Assembly (NCBI RefSeq): GCF_030147005.1
Contig: NZ_JASLAW010000246.1
Span: 1 to 64,000, forward strand
Source: Pseudomonas sp.
GTDB taxonomy: Bacteria > Pseudomonadota > Gammaproteobacteria > Pseudomonadales > Pseudomonadaceae
Length of the DNA: 64,000 nt
Direction of reading: 5' to 3'
Shown: in pieces, positions 53,151 to 62,128 of the stretch
Position numbering within the stretch: the stretch's first letter is position 1
How the letters are laid out: the number at the start of each line of letters is the position of its first letter
Position numbers and translations under genes: made by a program
Notes under the pieces: generated by a model
What the model was told of the DNA's origin: nothing
The model's input: only the letters and a program-made list of their open reading frames with translations
The model's database searches: none

Positions 53151-55925
53151 TCATTGACGTGCGGCGATCACGGCTTCGCCCAGGGATTTCCACTGGTTGA
53201 AGTCGCTGCCGGTGTTCAATGCGCTGGCGTCGAGCAGGGTTTGGCTGGATAGCCGGGTGAGGGTGCAGGCGTTTCGGCAACGCATGACCCAGTCCAATTG
53301 GTCCATGGAACGGACCATCCCGGCGGGCAGTGTCGCGATAAGCGCCTGGAGTTCTTGTTCGTTCCAACCCAGCCAATGGCTCAATCGGGCATTGAGCCGT
53401 TGCGGCTGCTCACCGTTTTGGTTGTTGTGGTTGTTGGCGTGTTGGAAATATTCCAGGAGTTTTTCCTGGGCCACGCCACAGGTGTCGCAAAAGTCTCGGA
53501 ACCGTTGCAGCAGGTACAGCGTGCTCAGGTTCAGCTCGACCAGCGCGTTGAGTGAAAGCGTGCCGTCCAGCCATCGGGGATAGAGCAGCAGCTGGCGCAG
53601 CGACGTGCCGCTGACCGGCAGCGGCAGCAGGCTGGCGATGTCCGGAATCAACAGAACCAGATGCTTGGGCGCGGGAAGCTGCACGGCGCTGGACGGCCTT
53701 TGGAAGAGCGTGTGGTAGTACGTCAGGAACAATTCCTGGGTGTAGCGCGCCGGTATCGAATCCTCCAGCAGTTGTCTCAAACGTTCGGCGGCGTAAGCGC
53801 TGGAAACGCTTTTGAGCTTTGAAAGCAGGGCTTCCCAGGCCTGGTCCTTCAACCGGCGATCTTGCTCGGGCAGTTTGCTCAGGGTAAGCGCATCGATTGC
53901 CCGGCGCAGGGCGGTTGTCGCGTCTCGGCTTTGGGCCAGATCGCGTGGCGGCATGAATACCTGGGCAAACACGCTCGTCCATTCAACATGCGGCAGACCT
54001 TCCCCGGCGGCGGGCTGCGGAAGGTTCAGCGCTGAAAGTTGCTCGCTGGACAGCAGCTTGTAGGGCGGGTCTTGCAGCACGTCTATCCAGCGCGACAACG
54101 CCGGGTTGTCGACGACCGGGTCCAGCAGCAGTTGCTGGCGCAGCTGCGGCATGCTGATAGTGCGGTCTTTGAGCCAGGTGGCCGCCCAGTCAAGCTGCAT
54201 GAGCACGGCAAGAAAGTCCACGGACGCAGTGCCTTTAGCGCGCAATGCCGGAGCGCTCAACCGGGCCCATGCGGCGGGGTCGAGCAGTTCGGCCAGTTGC
54301 TTGCAGTGCTGCACGGACAAGCCGAAAACCTGCGCAATACGCGCCTGCCGATAGAGCGAGGAATAGGTGGCCAGGTCCCTGCGCGCAGGTTGTGGCGCCG
54401 CCTCCAGCAGCAGTTGCAGGGAGTCCGGCGTATCGGTCAATGCCAGCGCCGCGCACACTTGCTGGCGGGTCGGCGCATCGAAGAGCTGGCCATCCAGCGC
54501 CAGCGGTTGACCGGACACCGATGTGCGGTTGAATACCTGATCGAACAAGGGCTGTTCCTTGGCATTGGCCTGCACCGGCACACGGTGCAGCCACGCGCAA
54601 AACTCCAGCGGCGACAGGTTGTAGCGTCGATTGAAGTAGCGATACACACCCAGGGCGCGCAGGGTGTTCTGGTTGATCTGCCACTCGGCATTGGCCCTGC
54701 CTTCGCACGCCATGGCGCTGACGATCAGGGTGTCCAGTTCGCAGAACGTCAGGCCGAACCACTTTTGCAGGCGGATCATCCGGTGCAGGCGGTCGAATTG
54801 CTGGCCTGATGCATTCTCCAGGGTCGCGACGTTACCGATGACGGCGACGGTTATCGGCGCTCTGGCGCCGGCGTTGATGTAGCGGGCGCCAAACGTCGCA
54901 GACGCCTGGCCCTTGGCCGAGGGTGACGTATGGGGCGCGAAACGGTTCTGCGCCAGAAGTGCCTGCAACTGGGTGCTATCCAGCCCTGTGCAACGCAGGA
55001 AGTCCTCGATCCTGGTGGGGAAACTGGCCTTGCTGTCCCTTGCGGTGCGGGCCCAGCCATAGTGCGTCTTGAGCAGTTGCACGTCGTCGGGTCTGGCTTG
55101 GGTCAACAGCTTTTGTTGTTCCGGGTTCAGCTCGCTGAGCAGGCATTGCGTGTCAGGGTTGTGGGCCAGCACGTCGGCATACGCTGCGCTGTCGACTTCA
55201 TTGAGTGGCAGGCGCTTGCTGATTCGGTAGTTCAACTCCCCCAGGCTGTACTGGGTTCCGGCCAAGCCCAGGCGGCATTGATGGTGGTGATGGTGATAGG
55301 GCAGCACCAACGGGTAATGCTGTGCGCTGAGCAACGAGTGCAGTTCTTGCGCCGGATGATGTCTGCGCAGTTGCTCGCGTAACACCTCCTCCATGATCGA
55401 CAGCAAGGGCCGCTGGCCAAACGTCGTATCGTGATCGATCTGCAGCGTTTGCAGGTCGGGGCGGCGTTCGCTCAAAAGGATTTTCTTTTGGCTTCCTTTG
55501 CCGTTTTTCTCCAGCTGCGTTGCAAACAGATACAGCGCGCGCAAGTAGGCCACCGGAGAATCGATGGCGGCGAGGGCGTCCGGGGCGCAGAAATTGCCCC
55601 AATCTTCATCCAACACGCTGGAGGTGACTGCTTTTACCTCGCGCTCGCTGCGTTTGAGCCCTGGGCTGAAGGCCAACGGTTGCTGGTCGCCCAGCCATTG
55701 CAGCTGCGTGGCAAAGGAAAGCGCCCGGTCGTAAGCCAGCGCGCCATCGTCATCATTGAGTTCAGCCAGGTTTTCGATGAACTGAGCTTTGGGCAGTTCG
55801 ACGATGTCCAGCACGCTGGTAATGCCAAGCTGACTCAAGGCGCTTAAAAACTCGACTTTGCCTTCGCCGGGTGTGACGGATGTGTCCACCAGCTTGGCCA
55901 GCAACGGACTGTTTGAGGTTTCCAT
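53151..55925 (-). CDS. Tc toxin subunit A, N-terminal part (TcaA-like)
   Basis: 924 residues. N-terminal helical shell with a VRP1/SpvA-like region (LSQLGITSVLDIVELPKAQF, ALAYDRALSFATQLQWLGDQ) and TcA features such as DALAAIDSPVAYLRALYLFA and LQKWFGLTFCELDTLIVSAM. In Photorhabdus and Yersinia TcA is likewise sometimes split in two. The start METSNSPLLAK has GGGAG 9 bases upstream and sits 19 bases from the shared leader hairpin; the ATG at 56012 lies upstream of that leader and is rejected. First gene of tcaA-tcaB-tcB2. 36 bases to the next gene. Confidence 0.9.
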   Translation of the reverse strand: METSNSPLLAKLVDTSVTPGEGKVEFLSALSQLGITSVLDIVELPKAQFIENLAELNDDDGALAYDRALSFATQLQWLGDQQPLAFSPGLKRSEREVKAVTSSVLDEDWGNFCAPDALAAIDSPVAYLRALYLFATQLEKNGKGSQKKILLSERRPDLQTLQIDHDTTFGQRPLLSIMEEVLREQLRRHHPAQELHSLLSAQHYPLVLPYHHHHHQCRLGLAGTQYSLGELNYRISKRLPLNEVDSAAYADVLAHNPDTQCLLSELNPEQQKLLTQARPDDVQLLKTHYGWARTARDSKASFPTRIEDFLRCTGLDSTQLQALLAQNRFAPHTSPSAKGQASATFGARYINAGARAPITVAVIGNVATLENASGQQFDRLHRMIRLQKWFGLTFCELDTLIVSAMACEGRANAEWQINQNTLRALGVYRYFNRRYNLSPLEFCAWLHRVPVQANAKEQPLFDQVFNRTSVSGQPLALDGQLFDAPTRQQVCAALALTDTPDSLQLLLEAAPQPARRDLATYSSLYRQARIAQVFGLSVQHCKQLAELLDPAAWARLSAPALRAKGTASVDFLAVLMQLDWAATWLKDRTISMPQLRQQLLLDPVVDNPALSRWIDVLQDPPYKLLSSEQLSALNLPQPAAGEGLPHVEWTSVFAQVFMPPRDLAQSRDATTALRRAIDALTLSKLPEQDRRLKDQAWEALLSKLKSVSSAYAAERLRQLLEDSIPARYTQELFLTYYHTLFQRPSSAVQLPAPKHLVLLIPDIASLLPLPVSGTSLRQLLLYPRWLDGTLSLNALVELNLSTLYLLQRFRDFCDTCGVAQEKLLEYFQHANNHNNQNGEQPQRLNARLSHWLGWNEQELQALIATLPAGMVRSMDQLDWVMRCRNACTLTRLSSQTLLDASALNTGSDFNQWKSLGEAVIAARQ

Positions 55926-55944
55926 GGCAATGATCTCCCAGTGC

Positions 55945-55985
55945 GCCCACTGGTGGATCCAATGGGCGATGAGAGACGCTATCAC
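55945..55985 (-). promoter_or_regulatory. Shared Tc leader motif and hairpin, tcaA copy
   Basis: Minus strand: GTGATAGCGTCTCTCATCG from 55985, followed by the hairpin GCCCATTGG-ATCCA-CCAGTGGGC (55967-55945, one G-U pair), then 19 bases to the ATG at 55925. A CGGCCC box lies 16-17 bases before GTGATAG in both copies, so the motif may include a -10 element. GGA occurs at the loop edge and in the ribosome binding site. Confidence 0.7.
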
Positions 55986-56073
55986 TTGAAAAAGCGGGCC
56001 GAGGTCGGCCAAAGCCGCGAGGGCGTCGAGGAAATATCAGCGGCGGCGTGTCGATGCGGTGGCGGCGTGGTTT

Positions 56074-56082
56074 TGCTAGAAT
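56074..56082 (+). promoter_or_regulatory. Extended -10 promoter for trhO
   Basis: TGCTAGAAT: TG, one base, then TAGAAT, an extended -10 pattern with no clear -35. It gives a leader of about 70 bases containing the small hairpin ACCCT-TTACG-AGGGT (56125-56139). Confidence 0.45.
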
Positions 56083-56160
56083 GCGCGCCGCGCCGTCTGG
56101 CCGGCGTCCTATTGCATCCGGTTCACCCTTTACGAGGGTAGCCACCTGGAGAGAACACCC

Positions 56161-57102
56161 ATGACTCAACCGATCGTCGTGGCGGCACTGTATAAGTTCG
56201 TCACCCTCGAAGATTACGTCGCCCTGCGCGAGCCACTGCTGCAGGCGATGGTCGACAACGGCATCAAAGGCACGCTGCTGATCGCCGAAGAAGGCATCAA
56301 CGGCACTGTTTCCGGCAGCCGTGAAGGCATCGATGGCCTGATGGCCTGGCTCAAGAAAGACCCTCGCATGGTTGACATCGACCACAAAGAATCGTACTGC
56401 GACGACCAGCCGTTCTATCGCACCAAGGTCAAACTCAAGAAAGAGATCGTGACCCTGGGCGTCGAGGGCGTCGACCCGAACAAAAAGGTCGGCACCTACG
56501 TCGAGCCCAAGGACTGGAACGCGCTGATCAGTGACCCCGAAGTGCTGTTGATCGACACGCGCAACGACTACGAAGTGTCGATCGGCACCTTCGAAGGCGC
56601 CATCGATCCGAAAACCACCAGTTTTCGTGAGTTTCCCGACTACATCAAAGCCAATTTCGACCCCGCCAGGCACAAGAAAGTCGCCATGTTCTGCACCGGC
56701 GGCATTCGTTGCGAGAAAGCGTCGAGCTACATGCTCAACGAAGGCTTCGACGAGGTCTATCACCTCAAGGGCGGCATCCTCAAATACCTCGAAGAGGTGC
56801 CGCAGGAAGAAACCAAGTGGCAGGGCGACTGCTTTGTTTTCGACAATCGCGTAACCGTACGCCATGACTTGAGCGAAGGCGACTACGATCAATGTCATGC
56901 CTGCCGCACACCGATCAGCGTAGAAGACCGCGCGTCCGAGCACTACGTGGCCGGCATCAGTTGTCCGCATTGCTGGGATAAGCTGCCGGAGAAAACCCGT
57001 CGCAGCGCCATCGACCGGCAAAAGCAGATCGAGCTGGCCAAGGCCCGCAATATGCCGCACCCGATTGGCTTCAACTACAAGCAAACTTCTTCCGAGGCTT
57101 GA
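56161..57102 (+). CDS. trhO: tRNA uridine(34) hydroxylase TrhO
   Basis: 313-residue YceA/rhodanese-type enzyme that hydroxylates wobble uridine in tRNA (ho5U34) with oxygen. An N-terminal ferredoxin-like domain (AEEGINGTVSGSREGIDGLM) precedes the rhodanese domain with active loop Cys in FCTGGIRCEKASSYML (about residue 178). A zinc-ribbon-like tail (CHACRTPI, CPHC) follows. GGAGAGAACACCC precedes the ATG. Right boundary gene of the Tc island. Three bases separate it from the next gene. Confidence 0.93.
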   Translation: MTQPIVVAALYKFVTLEDYVALREPLLQAMVDNGIKGTLLIAEEGINGTVSGSREGIDGLMAWLKKDPRMVDIDHKESYCDDQPFYRTKVKLKKEIVTLGVEGVDPNKKVGTYVEPKDWNALISDPEVLLIDTRNDYEVSIGTFEGAIDPKTTSFREFPDYIKANFDPARHKKVAMFCTGGIRCEKASSYMLNEGFDEVYHLKGGILKYLEEVPQEETKWQGDCFVFDNRVTVRHDLSEGDYDQCHACRTPISVEDRASEHYVAGISCPHCWDKLPEKTRRSAIDRQKQIELAKARNMPHPIGFNYKQTSSEA

Positions 57103-57105
57103 ACC

Positions 57106-57741
57106 ATGTCCGCGCGCCTGCTCTATGTAATGGACCCGATGTGTTCCTGGTGCTGGGGCTTCGCCCCGGTGGCGCAGGCGCTGGTTGAGCAGGCCCGGGC
57201 GGCCGGGGTGGAATTGCACCTGGTGGTGGGCGGCTTGCGCACCGGCAGCGGCGCGGCGCTGGAGCCGACCACCCGGCGCTATATCCTCGAACACTGGCAG
57301 GCGGTGACTGACGCCACCGGCCAGACGTTCAAGCGCGAAGGCGCATTGCCCGATGGGTTTGTCTATGACACCGAGCCTGCGTGCCGTGCCATTGTCACGG
57401 CGCGCAGCCTGGCGCCCGATTGCGCCTGGAAGCTGTTGGGGCTGATCCAGCATGCGTTCTATGTAGAGGGCCGCGACGTCACCAACGCCCATGTGCTGGT
57501 GGAACTGGCCGAGCAGGCCGGCATTCCGCGTATCGAGTTTGCCGGCGAGTTCGACCGCGCCGAGCAGCACGCGGCCACGGCCGCCGATTTCACGTGGGTA
57601 CAGGACCTGGGCATTGCAGGTTTTCCGACCTTGCTGGCCGAGCGCAATGGTCAGTTGGCCTTGCTGACCAATGGTTATCAGCCGCTGTCCGAGTTGTCGC
57701 CTTTGCTGGGGCGATGGCTGGAGCGAACCCCCTGTGCATGA
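57106..57741 (+). CDS. DsbA family thioredoxin-fold protein (FrnE-like)
   Basis: 211 residues, cytoplasmic (no signal peptide). The active site is CSWC at residues 13-16 in DPMCSWCWGF, and the cis-Pro loop is in DLGIAGFPTLL. Members act as disulfide oxidoreductases or isomerases; the substrate is not known. It lies 3 bases after trhO and its end overlaps the GTG start of the ABC transporter, indicating one operon. Confidence 0.9.
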   Translation: MSARLLYVMDPMCSWCWGFAPVAQALVEQARAAGVELHLVVGGLRTGSGAALEPTTRRYILEHWQAVTDATGQTFKREGALPDGFVYDTEPACRAIVTARSLAPDCAWKLLGLIQHAFYVEGRDVTNAHVLVELAEQAGIPRIEFAGEFDRAEQHAATAADFTWVQDLGIAGFPTLLAERNGQLALLTNGYQPLSELSPLLGRWLERTPCA

Positions 57742-59551
57742 TCAACCCGACACGCCTGAATCAACGCGCACCGACCGCCTGACCTGGGCGGAAATTCGCC
57801 GCCTGGCCTTGCGTCACAAGAAATCCCTGTGGGTCGCCAACAGCGTCGCCGTGCTCGCGACCCTGTGCAGTGTCCCCATCCCGTTGCTGTTACCGCTGCT
57901 GGTCGATGAAGTGCTGCTGGGCCATGGCGATGCCGCGCTCAAGGTGATGAACCACGCCTTGCCGCTGGGCTGGCAGAAGGCCGCCGGCTATATCGGCCTG
58001 ATGCTGCTGGTAACCCTGACCCTGCGCTGCGGCGCGCTGGTATTCAACGTGGTGCAGGCGCGGCTGTTTGCGCGATTGGCCAAGGACATCGTGTACCGCA
58101 TCCGCGTGCGCCTGATCGAACGGCTCAAGCGCATCTCCCTGGGCGAGTACGAAAGCCTGGGCAGCGGCACGGTGACGACCCATCTGGTCACCGACCTGGA
58201 CACCCTGGACAAATTCGTCGGCGAAACCCTCAGCCGCTTTCTGGTGGCGATGCTGACCCTGGTCGGCACCTCGGCCATCCTGATGTGGATGCATTGGCAA
58301 CTGGCATTGCTGATCCTGCTGTTCAACCCGTTGGTGATCTACGCCACGGTGCAGTTGGGCAAGCGCGTCAAGCACCTGAAGAAACTGGAAAACGACAGCA
58401 CCTCGCGGTTCACCCAGGCGCTGACCGAAACCCTGGATGCCATCCAGGAAGTGCGCGCCGGCAACCGTCAGGGCTTTTTCCTCGGGCGCCTGGGCCAGCG
58501 CGCCCAGGAAGTGCGGGACTACGCCATTCACTCGCAATGGAAAACCGACGCTTCCAGCCGAGCCAGTGGCTTGCTGTTCCAGTTCGGCATCGACATTTTC
58601 CGCGCAGCGGCGATGCTCACCGTGCTGTTTTCCGACCTGTCCATCGGCCAGATGCTGGCGGTGTTCAGCTACCTGTGGTTCATGATCGGCCCGGTGGAGC
58701 AATTGCTGAACCTGCAATACGCCTACTACGCGGCAGGCGGCGCGTTGACGCGCATCAACGAGCTGCTGGCCCGCGCCGACGAGCCGCAATATGCCGGAGG
58801 CGCCGACCCCTTCACCGGGCGTGCAACCGTCGGCATCGAAGTGCGCGGCCTGGACTTCGGCTACGGCGAGGACCTGGTGCTCGACCAATTGAACCTGGCC
58901 ATCGCACCGGGCGAAAAGGTGGCGATTGTGGGCGCCAGCGGCGGCGGGAAAAGTACCCTGGTGCAACTGTTGCTGGGCCTCTACACACCCCAGGCCGGCA
59001 GCATTCGTTTTGGCGGCGCGACCCAGCAGGAAATCGGCCTGGCAACCATTCGTGAAAACGTCGCGGTGGTGCTGCAACACCCGGCGCTGTTCAACGATAC
59101 CGTGCGCGCCAACCTGACGATGGGTCGCGAGCGGACGGATCAGGCGTGCTGGCAGGCACTGGAAATCGCCCAGTTGGAGGCTACCGTCAAGGCACTGCCG
59201 TTGGGCCTGGACAGCGTAGTGGGCCGTTCCGGTGTGCGCTTTTCCGGTGGCCAACGGCAACGCCTGGCCATCGCGCGCATGGTATTGGCCGAGCCCAAGG
59301 TGGTGATTCTGGATGAAGCCACCTCGGCGCTGGACGCGGCCACCGAATACAATCTGCATCAGGCGCTGGCGCGGTTTCTCAGCGGGCGTACTACACTGAT
59401 CATCGCCCACCGGCTTTCAGCGGTGAAACAGGCTGATCGGGTGTTGGTATTCGATGGCGGGCGTATTGCCGAGGATGGCGACCATCAGCAGTTGATTGCC
59501 GACGGCGGCCTGTACGCCAAATTGTATGGACACTTGCAACAAGTGCGGTGA
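57734..59551 (+). CDS. ABC transporter, fused permease and ATPase
   Basis: 605-residue MsbA-like half transporter from a GTG at 57734 (GGAG 10 bases upstream; overlaps the previous stop by 8 bases). About six membrane helices, then an ATPase domain with Walker A GASGGGKSTLVQLL, the ABC signature RFSGGQRQRLAIARM and Walker B VVILDEATSALD. Probably a homodimeric exporter; substrate unknown. An in-frame ATG at 57671 lies inside the upstream gene and is unlikely. Confidence 0.9.
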   Translation: MHDQPDTPESTRTDRLTWAEIRRLALRHKKSLWVANSVAVLATLCSVPIPLLLPLLVDEVLLGHGDAALKVMNHALPLGWQKAAGYIGLMLLVTLTLRCGALVFNVVQARLFARLAKDIVYRIRVRLIERLKRISLGEYESLGSGTVTTHLVTDLDTLDKFVGETLSRFLVAMLTLVGTSAILMWMHWQLALLILLFNPLVIYATVQLGKRVKHLKKLENDSTSRFTQALTETLDAIQEVRAGNRQGFFLGRLGQRAQEVRDYAIHSQWKTDASSRASGLLFQFGIDIFRAAAMLTVLFSDLSIGQMLAVFSYLWFMIGPVEQLLNLQYAYYAAGGALTRINELLARADEPQYAGGADPFTGRATVGIEVRGLDFGYGEDLVLDQLNLAIAPGEKVAIVGASGGGKSTLVQLLLGLYTPQAGSIRFGGATQQEIGLATIRENVAVVLQHPALFNDTVRANLTMGRERTDQACWQALEIAQLEATVKALPLGLDSVVGRSGVRFSGGQRQRLAIARMVLAEPKVVILDEATSALDAATEYNLHQALARFLSGRTTLIIAHRLSAVKQADRVLVFDGGRIAEDGDHQQLIADGGLYAKLYGHLQQVR

Positions 59552-59622
59552 TTTAGCTTAGGCTGTGCGATCGGGAGCGGATTTTCGCGTGCGTATTGAG
59601 CTGTGCATGTGCAAGGGACTTC

Positions 59623-62085
59623 ATGAAGCAAAAGCGGACTCTCGGAACGCCACGCCTGCTGGGCATTGTCTGGCCCTTTATTGCCGTTGTGCTGTTCCAG
59701 GCATTGTTAGGCTGCGTCAGTCTCTACGTGCTCTCGGCGGTGCGTGGCTATGTGGCTGGCGAAAGCCTCTGGTCCAAGGGCCAGAAGGATGCCATCTACT
59801 ACCTGACCCTCTACGCCGATAACCGCGAAGCGGCGACCTACCTCAAATATCAGCAGGCCATTGCGGTGCCGCAAGGCGGGCATGAACTGCGCATCGCGCT
59901 GGACCGGCCCACCCCGGATATCGCCGCCGCACGCCAGGGCATCATCAAGGGCGGCAACCACCCGGACGACGTCTCCAGCCTGATCTGGCTGTACCTCAAC
60001 TTTCGCCACTTCAGCTACCTGGAAAAAGCCATCGAACTGTGGACGGTGGGCGACGGCTACTTGCTGCAACTGGACGACCTTGCCCGGGAAATGCACGGCG
60101 CGATTGCCGCTGACCGGGTCAATGCTGACGATGTGCGCCTGTGGAAGGCGCGCATCACGGCCATCAACGAAGGCGTGACGCCGGCGGCCAAGGCGTTCAG
60201 TGATGCGTTGGGTGAAGGGTCACGGATGATCCTGCGCCTGTTGTTGATCACCAACCTGGCCACGGCCCTGGGCCTGATCGTCCTGGCGCTGTTGCGCACG
60301 CACAAGTTACTGGCCCAGCGCCATGCGTTTGCCGATGCCCTGCAGGCAGAGAAGGAGCGGGCGCAGATCACCCTCGAATCGATTGGCGACGGCGTGATCA
60401 CCACCGACGTGGACGGTGCGATTGCCTATATGAACCCCGCCGCCGAAGCGCTGACCCACTGGAAGTCGGCCCAGGCCCAGGGCCTGCCGCTGGCGGCGTT
60501 GTTCAAGTTGCTGGATGAAAACGCTGAACCGGACGGCTTCACCCTGATCGAGCACATCATCAAGGGCGAGCTGAGTGGTGGCAGCGGACATTCCAAGTTG
60601 ATCCAGCGCCTGGACGGCAGCACCGTCTCCGTGACCCTGGTTGGCGCGCCGATTCGCAACGCCGGCAAGGTCACTGGTGCGGTGCTGGTGCTGCATGACA
60701 TGACCCAGGAGCGCCAGTACATCGCCAACCTTTCCTGGCAGGCGACCCACGACGCCTTGACCGGCCTGGCCAACCGGCGTGAATTCGAATACCGCCTGGA
60801 GCAGGTGCTGCAGCAGGTGGCCCGCCAGCAAAACGGCCGCCATGCCTTGATGTTCCTCGACCTGGACCAGTTCAAGCTGGTCAACGACACCTGCGGCCAC
60901 GCCGCGGGCGACGAGTTGCTGCGACACATTTGCGCGCTGCTGCAATCGGACCTGCGTGAAGGCGATACCCTGGCGCGGCTGGGCGGCGATGAGTTCGGCA
61001 TCCTGCTGGAGAACTGCCCGGCGCCGGTGGCCGAGAAGATCGCCGAGAGCCTGCGCCACACCGTGCAGAGCCTGCATTTTGTGTGGAAGGGCCGACCGTT
61101 CATGACCACCGTCAGCATCGGCCTGGTGAATATCTCGCACGCGCCCACCACCCTGGAAACGTCGCTGCGCGCCGCCGACATGGCGTGCTACATGGCCAAG
61201 GAAAAAGGGCGCAATCGGGTGCAGGTGTATCACGCCGATGACTCGGAGTTGTCCCTGCGCTTTGGCGAGATGGCCTGGGTGCAGCGCCTGCACATGGCGC
61301 TGGAAGAGAATCGGTTTTGCCTGTACTCCCAGGAAATTTCGCCCCTGGGGCATACCGAAGCGGGCAATGGGCACGTCGAAATTCTCCTGCGCCTGCACGA
61401 CGAGGCGGGTCGAATCATATTGCCCGACAGTTTTATTCCGGCGGCCGAGCGTTACGGCTTGATGACTTCCCTGGACCGCTGGGTGGTGGAGAACGTATTC
61501 AAGATCATCGCGCGTTGCATGTATGAGCGTCCGGGCCGGCCCATGGCCATGTGTGCGATTAATCTGTCAGGAATAACCATTGGCGATGACGATTTTCTCG
61601 GGTTTTTACGTGAGAAATTCGACACTTACAGCATTCCGCCGGAAATGATTTGTTTTGAAATAACTGAAACCAGCGCGATCGCCAATTTAGGCAGCGCGAT
61701 TCGTTTTATTAATGAACTCAAAGCCTTAGGTTGCCATTTTTCCCTGGATGACTTTTGTGCCGGAATGTCCTCGTTCGCTTATCTCAAACATTTACCTGTA
61801 GACTTCTTGAAGATCGATGGAAGTTTCGTAAAGGATATGCTGGACGACCCGATTAACCGCGCCATGGTCGAAGTGATCAACCACATCGGCCATGTCATGG
61901 GTAAGCGCACAATTGCCGAGTTTGTTGAAACGTCGCAGATCGAACAGGCGTTACTTGAGATAGGTGTGGACTACGCTCAAGGCTATCTGATTGAACGTCC
62001 GCAGTTGTTTACCTTTGATAGTCTGCAGTGCAGACCTGTGCGGCCGCAGCCCCTGTTATTCAAGGCGCCCGGCACATTCCGCTGA
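59623..62085 (+). CDS. rbdA: PAS-GGDEF-EAL membrane protein (RbdA-like)
   Basis: 820 residues: N-terminal helix (LLGIVWPFIAVVLFQALLG), periplasmic sensor, second helix near 205-225, PAS domain (ITTDVDGAIAYMNPAAEALT), GGDEF (RLGGDEFGILL, near 454) and EAL. The EAL motif reads EIL, but ETSAIAN, DDFCAGMSSFAYL and LKIDGSFVKDM are intact, so phosphodiesterase activity is likely. GGDEF is also canonical. RbdA (PA0861 from memory) promotes biofilm dispersal, and the gene order trhO-dsbA-ABC-rbdA is the same. AAGGGA precedes the ATG at 59623; the ATG at 59596 adds Cys-rich MSCACARDF and is less likely. Confidence 0.85.
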   Translation: MKQKRTLGTPRLLGIVWPFIAVVLFQALLGCVSLYVLSAVRGYVAGESLWSKGQKDAIYYLTLYADNREAATYLKYQQAIAVPQGGHELRIALDRPTPDIAAARQGIIKGGNHPDDVSSLIWLYLNFRHFSYLEKAIELWTVGDGYLLQLDDLAREMHGAIAADRVNADDVRLWKARITAINEGVTPAAKAFSDALGEGSRMILRLLLITNLATALGLIVLALLRTHKLLAQRHAFADALQAEKERAQITLESIGDGVITTDVDGAIAYMNPAAEALTHWKSAQAQGLPLAALFKLLDENAEPDGFTLIEHIIKGELSGGSGHSKLIQRLDGSTVSVTLVGAPIRNAGKVTGAVLVLHDMTQERQYIANLSWQATHDALTGLANRREFEYRLEQVLQQVARQQNGRHALMFLDLDQFKLVNDTCGHAAGDELLRHICALLQSDLREGDTLARLGGDEFGILLENCPAPVAEKIAESLRHTVQSLHFVWKGRPFMTTVSIGLVNISHAPTTLETSLRAADMACYMAKEKGRNRVQVYHADDSELSLRFGEMAWVQRLHMALEENRFCLYSQEISPLGHTEAGNGHVEILLRLHDEAGRIILPDSFIPAAERYGLMTSLDRWVVENVFKIIARCMYERPGRPMAMCAINLSGITIGDDDFLGFLREKFDTYSIPPEMICFEITETSAIANLGSAIRFINELKALGCHFSLDDFCAGMSSFAYLKHLPVDFLKIDGSFVKDMLDDPINRAMVEVINHIGHVMGKRTIAEFVETSQIEQALLEIGVDYAQGYLIERPQLFTFDSLQCRPVRPQPLLFKAPGTFR

Positions 62086-62128
62086 AACTTTGCTGGTCTG
62101 TACATCACACTTAAAAAGGAGCCTTACA

